This document shows, piece by piece, positions 1 through 8,168 of a stretch of DNA of 64,000 nucleotides; position 1 is the stretch's first letter, and every line of letters begins with the position of its first letter. The position numbers and the translations under genes were made by a program. The stretch lies in contig NZ_JAAGLU010000014.1 of assembly GCF_010550245.1 (NCBI RefSeq), forward strand, positions 168,154 through 232,153, written 5' to 3'. The notes under the pieces are model-generated. The model was not told where the DNA came from and made no database searches. It saw nothing but the letters and a program-made list of their open reading frames with translations. This stretch comes from Streptomyces sp. SID12501. GTDB taxonomy: Bacteria; Actinomycetota; Actinomycetes; Streptomycetales; Streptomycetaceae.

Positions 1-1452
1 CCAGTCCACCGCGCCTTCCTTCATCAACAGTGCGTAGATGCCTTTGTAGGCGGCGCTGTTGCGTGAGGTCAGCCGGTGGAGGCGCTGCTCCTGGAAGGAA
101 GCCTCGGCGATGGTGTCCGGCTCGGGGCCGCCATCGGTCAGCCAGGCGATGACCTGTTCCACGTCACGGACGAAGCGGGTGTCCGTAACCCCTCCGTACA
201 GCTCGCCGAGCACGCCACACCAGTACCAGCGGGCCAGTCCCTCCCTGATTGTCGGCTCCTCGCACGTTTCCCGGCCGAGGAGTGCGGCGATGGCCGCCAG
301 TGGGACCAACTGCGAGCCGTACGGCAGATCCCTCTCCTTGAAGACGTGCTGCGAGGCGAGGAACTTGCCGACCCAGGCGAAGGCACTGGTGACTTCGGGG
401 GCGAGTGCGCTGTAGTCGGCCAGAGGCAGGTGCAGCAGATCACGGCGCTTACAGCTGACCGCAGGTGGACTGGCCGTTCCCGGGTTGTCCAACAGGAACC
501 GCTGTTTGCGCTGCCAGGTCTGCACGAGAGCGATCGTCTGGAGAAAGTCCAGACTGGTCAGTCCGGTCTCATGCCGACTGTCGGCGTCGATGGAACCGAG
601 AACCGGATACGCGGTGCTGAGCATCTGCTTGGCCGTCCTCCAGTCCTCACTGAGACTGAAGTCCCGGCCGTGTTCACGGCTGTACCGGTCGTCTCCGGCG
701 TAGGTCGCGGTGAGCAGTTCGAACACGTTGAGGACCACACCACCGGTGTTGACTCGCTCGAAAACCGAGCAGACAGCGTCCTTCTGGGTTTCCTTGGGCA
801 AGCGGATCAGCGGCACCTTGAAGCCCTTGACCGTGTCGATGACCTTCGCCTGGAACGCGGACCAGGTGTCCCAGCGGTCATCGGACGCGCTGACGTAGGC
901 GCGCTGCCACCTGCCGGTGGCGTCCGCGTCGAATATCAGGTTCAGCGGGAAGAAGCCGGCCGTACATTCGGCTTCTCTGCTGGACAGATCCAGGAACGGC
1001 CGTCCGAAGGAGCCTCGCAGGAGGCGATCCGCGGGAATGGACCGGATCGCCTCGTCCCGGTCGGACTCCTCATTCACCGCCTGCGAGATGTCGATGTAGT
1101 ACCAGCGTTGGACGGGCTTGTTCCGCGCGTCGCTCGTCTCCACCGGCCGGTCCGACCGCAGCGCCTGGAAAAGGGAGGTCAGCCGCTGCTGCCCGTCCAG
1201 CAGAAGCTGCTCGGGAACGATGCCGGGCTGTACCACGGTTCCGTACAGTGGCCGTGCCTTGAACTGCGCCTCGCCGCCCGTGTCCAGCGTCATGGCCACG
1301 CCCAGCGGGTAGTCGAGTGTCACCGTGGCCAGCAGAGCGCGGATCCGGTCGTCGTCCCACTTCCACTGACGCTGGAAGTCCGGTAACTGGATCTTTCCGA
1401 CCGCGACGTCGTCCAGCATTCTGCCCAGGCTTGGGCCGTCCAGCGCCACCAC
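1..1452 (-). CDS. DUF262 (GmrSD-like) protein, C-terminus outside the window
   Basis: The leftward frame starts at a GTG (1450-1452) preceded by a GGGGG ribosome-binding tract about 7 nt upstream and runs off the left edge without a stop. The N-terminus reads GKIQLPDFQRQWKWDD, followed near residue 86 by LLLDGQQRLTSLFQ, the DGQQR signature of DUF262, the ParB/sulfiredoxin-like NTP-binding domain of GmrSD type IV restriction enzymes. About 484 codons are visible, ending in an alpha-helical region (KGIYALLMKEGAVDW). In relatives this precedes a DUF1524 HNH nuclease, so the nuclease half is probably just outside. The likely role is restriction of modified phage DNA; this is family inference. The upstream neighbourhood is decayed DNA, consistent with an acquired defence gene. 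Confidence 0.8.
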   Translation of the reverse strand, partial: MVALDGPSLGRMLDDVAVGKIQLPDFQRQWKWDDDRIRALLATVTLDYPLGVAMTLDTGGEAQFKARPLYGTVVQPGIVPEQLLLDGQQRLTSLFQALRSDRPVETSDARNKPVQRWYYIDISQAVNEESDRDEAIRSIPADRLLRGSFGRPFLDLSSREAECTAGFFPLNLIFDADATGRWQRAYVSASDDRWDTWSAFQAKVIDTVKGFKVPLIRLPKETQKDAVCSVFERVNTGGVVLNVFELLTATYAGDDRYSREHGRDFSLSEDWRTAKQMLSTAYPVLGSIDADSRHETGLTSLDFLQTIALVQTWQRKQRFLLDNPGTASPPAVSCKRRDLLHLPLADYSALAPEVTSAFAWVGKFLASQHVFKERDLPYGSQLVPLAAIAALLGRETCEEPTIREGLARWYWCGVLGELYGGVTDTRFVRDVEQVIAWLTDGGPEPDTIAEASFQEQRLHRLTSRNSAAYKGIYALLMKEGAVDW

Positions 1453-1956
1453 GTGTACCCCCTGAGTCGTACCGGTGCCGCCCCGTACCGCTCCGCGAAC
1501 TCCGGCGCGCGGGTGTACTGCCGACGGGCATGTCCCATCGGATCATGCCCGAAGTGCGGTTGCCGCAGAAGCCGTTTGCCGCGATCGCCGACGTCTCCGG
1601 ACTCCCGCCCGGACAATCCGTCGTCAGATCCCTTGCCGAGAGGCGGGCGGTGGTGCACCGGGATCCGACCCGTTCTCGCCAACCCAGGCGCCTTGGCGCG
1701 CAGGTCGTCGACATCCGCCCAGGTGTCATCCGGGGCGTCGTGAACGTACGGCGATCGACGCGGCGGTCACCGAGATGACACTGCGGTGGCCGGGCACGGT
1801 GGCCACATCGGTGTCCGAAGTCGGTGGCATGGCCCGGCTGTTCGGTGAAACGGGGCCCCGTTCGCCAGCTCGAAGAACTGGCCCGCAGGTCTGCCGGTCC
1901 TCGGTGGCTCCCCACCGTATCTGTAGGGGTCGATGCCACGGGCACCATCGCCGACG
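1453..1956. other. Non-coding, decayed stretch between DUF262 and SWIM genes
   Basis: About 500 bases with no intact gene. A leftward frame reading YVHDAPDDTWADVDD and AEFAERYGAAPVRLRGY style sequence is open over roughly 1500-1755 but runs into the DUF262 start in another frame. I recognise no family in it. A toxin remnant lies on the opposite strand at 1741-1850. I see no convincing promoter or terminator. Confidence 0.5.
1741..1850 (+). pseudogene. C-terminal scrap of a PIN-domain toxin
   Basis: The + strand reads AIDAAVTEMTLRWPGTVAT then EVGGMARLFGE, which aligns almost residue for residue with the last 35 residues of the PIN-family protein at 6623-7025 (AIDATVAEVALRQPGPVAM, DIDDMARLCGD). 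Only this tail survives: upstream the similarity stops near 1741 and no start codon is available. The aspartates of the TSDIDDM segment are replaced (VSEVGGM), so it could not be active. It is a relic of a second VapC-like toxin copy. Confidence 0.6.
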
Positions 1957-3192
1957 TTACGTTGCCGTCCGCTGCCAGACAGAGGTGAGGGCCGTGACCG
2001 GGTCGGTGTTCGCCGGTGCCGCCGGCCACCACTCGCCGTCGTCGTCCTGGGAGTAGGGGTACCAGTGGGAGTCGGGGCCCAGGCGCAGCTGGATGCCGTG
2101 GTCGGTGAGGGTGAGGCGGTTGCGCCAGGTCCTGAGGGGGACGGGGGCCGTGGTCATCTCGGTGAGGGCGCCGGTCAGGCCGGTCCGGGCGGCCTTCATC
2201 GTCACCGGGTCGGGGGTGTGGGGGTGTTCGGCGACGGTGAGGCCGGTGGGACCGCCGTGGCGCCAGGCGCGGGTGAGGCGGGCGAACGCGTCCGGTTTGG
2301 TGCCTGTGTTCACGGTCAGGCGGTGGAACCACTCGGGCCCGTGACTGCTCGCGGCGATCCGTACCGCGTCCTGGTGCGGGGTCAGGTGCAGGTCGGTGGT
2401 GTCACCCGCGAGGAGTCGCGCGGCGCGGGCGGCAGCGTCGGTCATGAGCCGCTCCAGGTCCGTGGTGGCCAGCCCACTGCCGAACGGCGGAGTGACGGGG
2501 AGCGTGATGGTGTGGGCGGACGGCTCGGGGGGTTCGGGCAGATGGGGGGCGTGATCGGCCCAGCGGGTGTACGCGGCTGCGGCGGGGATGCCGTCCGGGG
2601 CCGGGGGACTCGCGGTCTCCTGTGTGGCTGTACGGCGTGCGCGCAGTTGGGTGAGGACCTCCTCGCGACCACGGCCGCGCAGCGCGAAGAGGACGAACGG
2701 GTCGGCGTCGATGGTGGTGGCGATGGCGTAGCAGAGCGCGGCGGCGTGCTTGCAGGGGTGTCCCCAGTCGGGGCAGGAGCAGTCAGGGTCGAGTTCGGTG
2801 GGCAGCGGGAGGAGGGGGACGCCTGCCTGGCGGGCGTCGTCGACGAGTTCGGCGGGCATCTCGCCGTCGAGGAGCGCGGCGAGATGCCCGGCTCGGGCCG
2901 CGACGGTGTCGAGGAGGGTGTCCCACTGGGTGTCGGTGAGGATGGGCAGGTGGACCGAGGCGCGATACGGGCGCGGGCGGCTGCCCTGGACCGCGGCTTT
3001 GACCTGGCCCGGGGCGACGGTGGTCGTACCGACCTTGCCCTGGCGGGCGTAGGTGCGTCCGCGGGACAGACGTCCGGAGTCCAGGGTGGAGTCCTCCAGG
3101 GCCGTCACCCATGCCTGGCCCCACCAGGTGGCGGCGAAGGCGCGTCTGCCACGGGCGGGTGCGCGGCGCGGGCCGGGGAGCGAGGAGTTCAT
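1957..3192 (-). CDS. SWIM zinc-finger family protein
   Basis: 412 codons, ATG start at 3190-3192 overlapping the stop of the upstream helicase gene (ATGA-type overlap), so the two are translationally coupled. The zinc ligands CSCPDWGHPCKH (CxC...CxH) sit near residue 140, the signature of SWIM domains. An N-terminal FAATWWGQAWV segment is typical of actinobacterial members. SWIM proteins usually pair with SNF2-family helicases, as here, and are thought to bind DNA or protein. The C-terminal half is a conserved region without recognised catalytic residues. A longer frame continues upstream inside the helicase gene, but the coupled ATG is the sensible start. Confidence 0.85.
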   Translation of the reverse strand: MNSSLPGPRRAPARGRRAFAATWWGQAWVTALEDSTLDSGRLSRGRTYARQGKVGTTTVAPGQVKAAVQGSRPRPYRASVHLPILTDTQWDTLLDTVAARAGHLAALLDGEMPAELVDDARQAGVPLLPLPTELDPDCSCPDWGHPCKHAAALCYAIATTIDADPFVLFALRGRGREEVLTQLRARRTATQETASPPAPDGIPAAAAYTRWADHAPHLPEPPEPSAHTITLPVTPPFGSGLATTDLERLMTDAAARAARLLAGDTTDLHLTPHQDAVRIAASSHGPEWFHRLTVNTGTKPDAFARLTRAWRHGGPTGLTVAEHPHTPDPVTMKAARTGLTGALTEMTTAPVPLRTWRNRLTLTDHGIQLRLGPDSHWYPYSQDDDGEWWPAAPANTDPVTALTSVWQRTAT

Positions 3193-6107
3193 GACTGCCT
3201 CCCCAGGGAGACGAGTTCGGCGAGGTCGGCGTCGGACAGTTCGGTGAGGGCGGCCTCGCCGGAGCCGACGACGGAGTCGGCGAGCGCGCGCTTGGATTCC
3301 AGGAGCTTCGCCACCTTGTCCTCCACGGTGCCCTCGGCGATGAGCTTGTGCACCTGGACAGGCCTGTCCTGGCCGATGCGGTAGGCGCGGTCGGTGGCCT
3401 GGTCCTCGACGGCCGGGTTCCACCAGCGGTCGTAGTGCACGACGTGGGTGGCGCGGGTGAGGTTGAGGCCGGTGCCCGCCGCCTTCAACGACAGCAGGAA
3501 CACCGGTACTTCACCGCGCTGGAAGCGTTCCACCATCTCCTCGCGCCGTGCGACGGGGGTGCCGCCGTGCAGGAAGAGGGTGGGGATGCCGCGCTCGGCG
3601 AGATGTTTCTCCAGAAGGGTCGCCATCTGCTTGTACTGGGTGAAGACCAGCACCGACTCACCCTCGGCGGTGATGGTGTCGAGCAGTTCGTCGAGCAGTT
3701 CGAGCTTGCCTGAGCGGCCTCGCAACGGTGTGGACCGACGCAGACCGTGCTCCTTCAAGCCGTGTTCTTTCAAATACTGGGCCGGGTGGTTGCAGATCTG
3801 CTTCAGCGCGGTGAGCAGTTTGAGCACCAGGCCGCGGCGGGCGATGCCCTCGGACTCCGCGATCCTCGCCATGGTCTCGCGGACCACCGCCTCGTACAGG
3901 CTGGTCTGTTCGGCCGTCAGCGAGACGACGCGGTCGGTCTCGGTCTTGGGCGGCAGCTCGGGTGCGATCCCCGGGTCGGACTTTCTGCGGCGCAGCAGGA
4001 AGGGACGGACGAGACGGGACAGGCGCTCGGCGGCCTCGGGGTCCTCGCCGGCCTCGATGGGGCGGGCGTACCGGTCGCGGAAGGCGGTCAGCGGGCCGAG
4101 GAGTCCGGGGGTGGTCCAGTCGAGCAGCGCCCACAGTTCGGAGAGGTTGTTCTCCACGGGGGTGCCGGTGAGGGCGACGCGGGCGCGGGCGGGCAGGGCA
4201 CGCAGTTCGCGGGCGGTGACGGCGTAAGGGTTCTTGACGTGCTGGGCCTCGTCGGCGGCGACCAGCGACCAGGCGGTCTCGGCGAGGACTTCGCGGTCGC
4301 GACGCAGCACCCCGTAGGTGACCAGGACGATCTCGTCGCCGGCCAGGTTGTCCAGGTGGCGGTCGCCGCCGTGGTAGCGGCGTACGGGGGTGGACGGTGC
4401 GAACCGGGCCGCCTCGCGCTGCCAGTTGCCGAGCAGGGAGGCTGGGCAGACGACGAGCGTGGGGCCCGCGGTGGCGGGGTCGGTCTGGCGGTGCAGATGC
4501 AGGGCGAGCAGGGTGATGGTCTTGCCCAGGCCCATGTCGTCGGCGAGGCAGCCGCCGAGGCCGAGTTCACACATCTCGGCCAGCCAGGCGAGGCCCCGCT
4601 TCTGGTAGTCGCGCAAGGTGGCTTCGAGCGCGGCGGGCTGCGGGGCGGGGATACGGGATTCAGGATCGCGGATACGGGCGACGAGGTCGCCGAACTGGCC
4701 GACCGCCTCGCAGGGGATCGGGTCGCCGTCCCGTTCCACCTCGCCGGTCAGCGCGGCGCTCAGCGCCTCCATGGGGGTGAGCGGTTCCATTCGGCGGCGC
4801 CTGGCGCGGGCGACCAGTTTCGGGTCGGCGACCACCCACTGGTCCCGCAGCCGGACGAGGGGGCGGCGGGATTCGGTGAGGGCGTCCATCTCGGCCTCGG
4901 TGAGCGGTTCGCCGCCGAGTGAGATCTGCCAGTGGAAGTCGAGAAGAGCGTCGGCGTCGAGGAGGCTGCCCGCGCTGGAGCCGGGGGCGGTGCGCTGCCC
5001 GATCTCCGCGGTCGCGGTGAGCGCCTTGACCAGCTCGCGCGGCCAGTGCACGTCGACACCGGCCGTGCGCAGCGCGTCGGTTGCGTCCCCCAGCAGGTCG
5101 AAGGCCTCGTCGTCGGTCAGCCGGAGCTCGTCGGGGGCGGCGTCCTTCAGCAGCCGCTGGAGTGGGGGCCATGCGCGGGCGCCGCGGCGCAGCGCGAGCA
5201 GCGTCTCGGTCTCGGCGCGCGGGCCGAGCAACCGCTCCACCTCGGCCGGCTCGTTCCACAGCCGTGCGGCGTCGACGACGAGCGCCGGATCCGCCGCGGT
5301 GTGCAACTGCAGGACTGCCCGGAACTGCCGACGGCGCCCCTCGGGCAGGTCGACGCGCAGCGACACACCGACCTCGGCGGTGAGCGCGGCGGTGGTCTCC
5401 TCGGCCCACTCGCGCAGGGCGGGTACGGCACGCGTCTCGCGCCAGGCGTACGGCACCGCACCCATGGCGAGCGGCGCGGCCGGGGTACGGACCAGATCGT
5501 CGGCGATCGCGTCGCAGAACTGGCGTACCAGCGCGGCCGGTTCGGCGATCCGCAGCGGGGCCGGTCCGGGCTCGGGCAGGCAGTGTGCGTGGGGCGGGAA
5601 GGCGGCGGCGAGGGCGTCCAGCGTCCGGCGCTGGGCGGCGGTGAAGGGGCCGGCCTGCCAGGTGTCGTAGCCGGCGGGGGTGAGGGCCGGATGGACACGG
5701 CCGTCGGCGAGCAGTCGCAGCGCGAAACGGGCGGCTGCCTGCCAGGCTGTGGCGGACGGATGCGGCGGCTGTGCCCCGGCCAGGGCGGACACGGCGAGAG
5801 CGACGGGCAGCGCATACCCCTCCACTCTGCGCCGTCGGACCGACCGGCCGTGCGGCAGCACCAGCTCCACAGACTCGGTCCCGATGCCCGCGGGCGCCAC
5901 GCCGCCGTCGGCTGCTGCCCCCACGGGCTGCCACAGCAGCAGCCGTCCGAGGCGGGCGGGCTCCCCGGGCAGGAACACCGCCGCCCAGCCGCCGTCGAGC
6001 AGGGCCCTTGCGAAGGCGGTTGCCTCCGGCGAGGCCATCGGCGGCGCGACTCTCGTGCCCGTGTGTGGTTCTCGTACGACGACCCGTGCCACGCTCTTTC
6101 GCCCCAT
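3189..6107 (-). CDS. SNF2-family DNA helicase/ATPase
   Basis: About 972 residues from the ATG at 6105-6107 (MGRKSVARVVV); an alternative ATG lies at 6036-6038. The N-terminal half is the SNF2-associated bacterial region. The C-terminal half is a complete superfamily 2 motor: Walker A DDMGLGKT, motif II DEAQ, motif III LTGTPVENN, and helicase C with motif VI DRAYRIGQDRP. Length and order match the bacterial SNF2 proteins paired with SWIM proteins, and the SWIM gene follows with a 4-bp overlap. It probably remodels DNA-protein complexes or acts in repair. The leading frame stays open far upstream (to about 6896), but that DNA carries the antitoxin gene on the other strand. Confidence 0.88.
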   Translation of the reverse strand: MGRKSVARVVVREPHTGTRVAPPMASPEATAFARALLDGGWAAVFLPGEPARLGRLLLWQPVGAAADGGVAPAGIGTESVELVLPHGRSVRRRRVEGYALPVALAVSALAGAQPPHPSATAWQAAARFALRLLADGRVHPALTPAGYDTWQAGPFTAAQRRTLDALAAAFPPHAHCLPEPGPAPLRIAEPAALVRQFCDAIADDLVRTPAAPLAMGAVPYAWRETRAVPALREWAEETTAALTAEVGVSLRVDLPEGRRRQFRAVLQLHTAADPALVVDAARLWNEPAEVERLLGPRAETETLLALRRGARAWPPLQRLLKDAAPDELRLTDDEAFDLLGDATDALRTAGVDVHWPRELVKALTATAEIGQRTAPGSSAGSLLDADALLDFHWQISLGGEPLTEAEMDALTESRRPLVRLRDQWVVADPKLVARARRRRMEPLTPMEALSAALTGEVERDGDPIPCEAVGQFGDLVARIRDPESRIPAPQPAALEATLRDYQKRGLAWLAEMCELGLGGCLADDMGLGKTITLLALHLHRQTDPATAGPTLVVCPASLLGNWQREAARFAPSTPVRRYHGGDRHLDNLAGDEIVLVTYGVLRRDREVLAETAWSLVAADEAQHVKNPYAVTARELRALPARARVALTGTPVENNLSELWALLDWTTPGLLGPLTAFRDRYARPIEAGEDPEAAERLSRLVRPFLLRRRKSDPGIAPELPPKTETDRVVSLTAEQTSLYEAVVRETMARIAESEGIARRGLVLKLLTALKQICNHPAQYLKEHGLKEHGLRRSTPLRGRSGKLELLDELLDTITAEGESVLVFTQYKQMATLLEKHLAERGIPTLFLHGGTPVARREEMVERFQRGEVPVFLLSLKAAGTGLNLTRATHVVHYDRWWNPAVEDQATDRAYRIGQDRPVQVHKLIAEGTVEDKVAKLLESKRALADSVVGSGEAALTELSDADLAELVSLGRQS

Positions 6108-6377
6108 CGATTCCAGGCGGCCCTCACCGCGCCCCGCACACCACCCGACACGCTCGGGCCCTGTCCGACGTGGCGCCGCGCGCTGATCGGCCGCTTGCCG
6201 ACGTCGGGCAAGCCCATCATGGCGGCCGGGCACGATCGCGTTCAAACCCGGACCACGGTGGTGGTCCTCTTTCGGCGGGCACGGCCTCGGTCTTGCCCGC
6301 AGTGGGTACCCTGCGCCGCCTGCCGACGTGGGTCGAGTGGGACGATCAGGGGGCGCATATCGCAGTATGTTCGGGCC

Positions 6378-6626
6378 ATGGCGGATACGACACGGATCAC
6401 GGTGACGCTGCCGACCGAGCAGGTCGCCGAACTGAGGAAGCTCACCGACAACGTCTCCGGTCATGTGGCCCAGGCGGTGGCTCGGCAGCTGCGGCACCAG
6501 TTGCTCGGCGCCGACCTGCTGCGTCACGAGGAGGAGCACGGGGAGTTCGCCGAGGAGGAGCTGGCGGAGGCGTGTTCCAGGATCTTCGGGGCGACGGGCG
6601 CGGACGGGTCGGTGAGCGCTGCGTGA
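6378..6626 (+). CDS. Ribbon-helix-helix (CopG/VapB-like) antitoxin
   Basis: 82 residues starting at ATG 6378. The N-terminus DTTRITVTLPTEQVAELRK is a classic ribbon-helix-helix strand plus helix. The C-terminal half is acidic (HEEEHGEFAEEELAEA), as expected for the flexible toxin-binding tail. Its stop overlaps the GTG start of the PIN-domain reading frame at 6623, the usual arrangement of type II toxin-antitoxin operons. The toxin is broken (next entry), so this may be an orphan antitoxin that only autoregulates. Antitoxin assignment is from sequence style and context. Confidence 0.8.
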   Translation: MADTTRITVTLPTEQVAELRKLTDNVSGHVAQAVARQLRHQLLGADLLRHEEEHGEFAEEELAEACSRIFGATGADGSVSAA

Positions 6627-7025
6627 ACGAGCACGTCGAGACCGTCGTCCTGGCGCGGACGGGGGCTCTCCGCCTGGATCGCACAGGACCGCAAAATTCT
6701 CGTGATGTTCCAGGTGTTCCATGCCATGGGCGCCGACCTCGTCATCGGAGCCGACACCATCGTGGAAGTCAGCCATGCGCGGGTTGACATGCCCCGGCTG
6801 CGGTGGGTGCTGTCCCGCGTCAAGGTCGAGCCGGTGACCGAAGACGCGGCGAAAGCGTCCGCGGAACTCCTCGAGGCCGCTGGTCTGCACGGCCACAAGT
6901 ACGCGATCGACGCGACCGTCGCCGAGGTGGCGCTGCGTCAGCCGGGCCCGGTGGCGATGCTGACCTCGGACATCGACGACATGGCCCGGTTGTGCGGCGA
7001 CCGCGTCCGGCTCATCGGCATCTGA
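6623..7025 (+). pseudogene. PIN-domain (VapC-like) toxin, frameshifted and missing its first Asp
   Basis: From GTG 6623 the frame reads NEHVETVVLARTGAL, where related toxins have a conserved D in a VLDTGAL-like motif. The frame is then wrong by one base at a run of five G near 6659. In the shifted frame the protein continues SAWIAQDRKILVMFQV, through EVSHARVDMPRL, to TSDIDDMARLCGDRVRLIGI and a stop at 7025. There is no start codon in that frame before 6699. So the toxin has lost its first catalytic aspartate (ARTG in place of DTG) and its frame. Restart at GTG 6699/ATG 6702 would give a 108-residue protein without the PIN N-terminus. Confidence 0.72.
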
Positions 7026-7065
7026 GCGGGCAACCGCGCTCCCCGACCAAGGGGAATCTGGCAGG

Positions 7066-7323
7066 TCAGGACGCGATAGGTGAAAAAGCCTTGACCGACG
7101 TCACCAGGGTGCCCAGGCGCAGCCGGTCGGTGTCGGTGACGGCGGCGGCCGTGAGCGTGGGCACGGCACCGAACCACGGGCCGTCCCGGAAGGTGCGCCA
7201 GGACAGGTGGTCGTACGTGAACGCGGTGTGGAACCCGAGCTGCTCCGCGCGCTGCCAGGTCGAACGGCCACCCTCGTGCCAACGGCGGTACGGCAGGATC
7301 ACGGTGCTCAGGTGCAGACTCAT
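7066..7323 (-). pseudogene. N-terminal fragment of an LLM-class flavin-dependent monooxygenase
   Basis: The 85-codon frame matches the first ~75 residues of luciferase-like F420/FMN monooxygenases: HLSTVILPYRRWHEGG, LGFHTAFTYDHLSWR, then LRLGTLVTS. It then ends in nine unrelated residues (VKAFSPIAS) and a stop. Intact members are about 280-330 residues, so three quarters of the protein is missing. The break near 7090 lies about 65 bases from the end of the toxin relic, so that the whole toxin-antitoxin block may mark an insertion/deletion scar. Confidence 0.75.
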
Positions 7324-7348
7324 GCTCCAGAGCCTGGGCGCCGTTCAT

Positions 7349-7362
7349 GTTTCACGTGAAAC
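7349..7362. promoter_or_regulatory. parS centromere site (ParB binding)
   Basis: Perfect 14-bp palindrome GTTTCACGTGAAAC, extended to 16 bp by the flanking T/A. This is the known Streptomyces parS sequence bound by ParB. It lies in the gap between the truncated monooxygenase and kptA. Another perfect copy is at 61735. Confidence 0.9.
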
Positions 7363-7374
7363 AGTCACCGGGCG

Positions 7375-7426
7375 GTCAGTGCATGGGTCAGTGCCGTTCG
7401 GTGTCAGTGCCCTGCGATGTCAGTGC
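7375..7426 (+). repeat. Four direct copies of GTCAGTGC
   Basis: GTCAGTGC occurs at 7375, 7387, 7403 and 7419, spaced 12, 16 and 16 bases, directly beside the parS site. The last copy overlaps the stop codon of kptA. No function is known to me. Confidence 0.5.
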
Positions 7427-7980
7427 GGGCCGGAGAACCGCAGGTAGCGCGGCGGTACGACCTCAGTGAGCCACACGCCGTTCGCGCTGACGTGGAAGAT
7501 GTGGCCGTCGCGGTGCATGGCGGCCGAGTCGACCGGGAGCACGACGGGTCGCCCTCGGCGGGCGCCGACCCGGGTCGCGGTCTCACGGTCGGCCGAGAGG
7601 TGTACGGCGTGCCGGTTCATGGGCCGAAGGCCCTCGGCGCGGATCGCGTCCAGGAAGCGGTCGACCGTGCCGTGGTAGAGGTACGGCGGCGGGGTCGCCG
7701 GGGGCAGCCCGAGGTCGACCTCGACGCTGTGGCCCTGGCTGGCGCGGATGCGGGTTCCGTCGATCGCGAAGCGCTTCTTGTCGTTGGCGGCGACCACGTG
7801 GTCCAGCTCGTCCCGGGTGAACCGGAAGCCGTGGGCCGTGGCAGCGGTGATCAGGGTGTCGATCTCGACCCAGCCGGCCTCGTCGAGCGCGAGCCCGATC
7901 CGTTCCGGCTGGTGCCGCAGATGCTTCGACAGGTACTTCGACACCTTCACGGTGCGTCTTTCATCCATCTCTTCATCCAT
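7420..7980 (-). CDS. kptA: RNA 2'-phosphotransferase KptA/Tpt1 family
   Basis: About 186 residues. The N-terminal winged-helix part reads KVSKYLSKHLRHQPERIGL. The ADP-ribosyltransferase-like part carries YHGTVDRFLDAI and HAVHLSADRETA, the NAD-binding signatures of Tpt1/KptA, which moves the 2'-phosphate of a spliced RNA onto NAD to give ADP-ribose 1'',2''-cyclic phosphate. Bacteria lack the tRNA ligase that makes the usual substrate, so the physiological target is unknown. Two possible ATG starts (7978-7980 and 7966-7968) result from a 12-base tandem duplication encoding MDEE/MDER. Either gives a normal family length. Confidence 0.9.
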   Translation of the reverse strand: MDEEMDERRTVKVSKYLSKHLRHQPERIGLALDEAGWVEIDTLITAATAHGFRFTRDELDHVVAANDKKRFAIDGTRIRASQGHSVEVDLGLPPATPPPYLYHGTVDRFLDAIRAEGLRPMNRHAVHLSADRETATRVGARRGRPVVLPVDSAAMHRDGHIFHVSANGVWLTEVVPPRYLRFSGPH

Positions 7981-8051
7981 CTCTTTCTCGGTCGTCCCGT
8001 AAGGGTGCCGGGCGAGACGGTGATCACGCATTTGATTTTGGTGCGGAGGTT

Positions 8052-8105
8052 TGATCCACAGCCAAGTGCGGTTATCCACAGGGGAATTGAAGAAACTGTG
8101 GACAA
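8052..8105. promoter_or_regulatory. DnaA-box group between kptA and the SDR fusion gene
   Basis: A perfect TTATCCACA at 8072-8080 is flanked by TGATCCACA (8052-8060, one mismatch) and TGTGGACAA (8097-8105, the complement of TTGTCCACA, the streptomycete DnaA box). Three boxes in 54 bases, in an otherwise A/T-richer gap upstream of kptA. Confidence 0.6.
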
Positions 8106-8168
8106 CCAGCCAGTAGTTTAAGGCTTTTGGTCAACTTGGTTAGATTTATTGCCGTTTGGGGTTACCGG

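Noticed and set aside
76..1386. A 436-codon + strand frame opposite the DUF262 gene.
   Set aside because: The minus-strand frame contains the DGQQRLT signature and starts with a good ribosome-binding site; the + frame shows no family resemblance.
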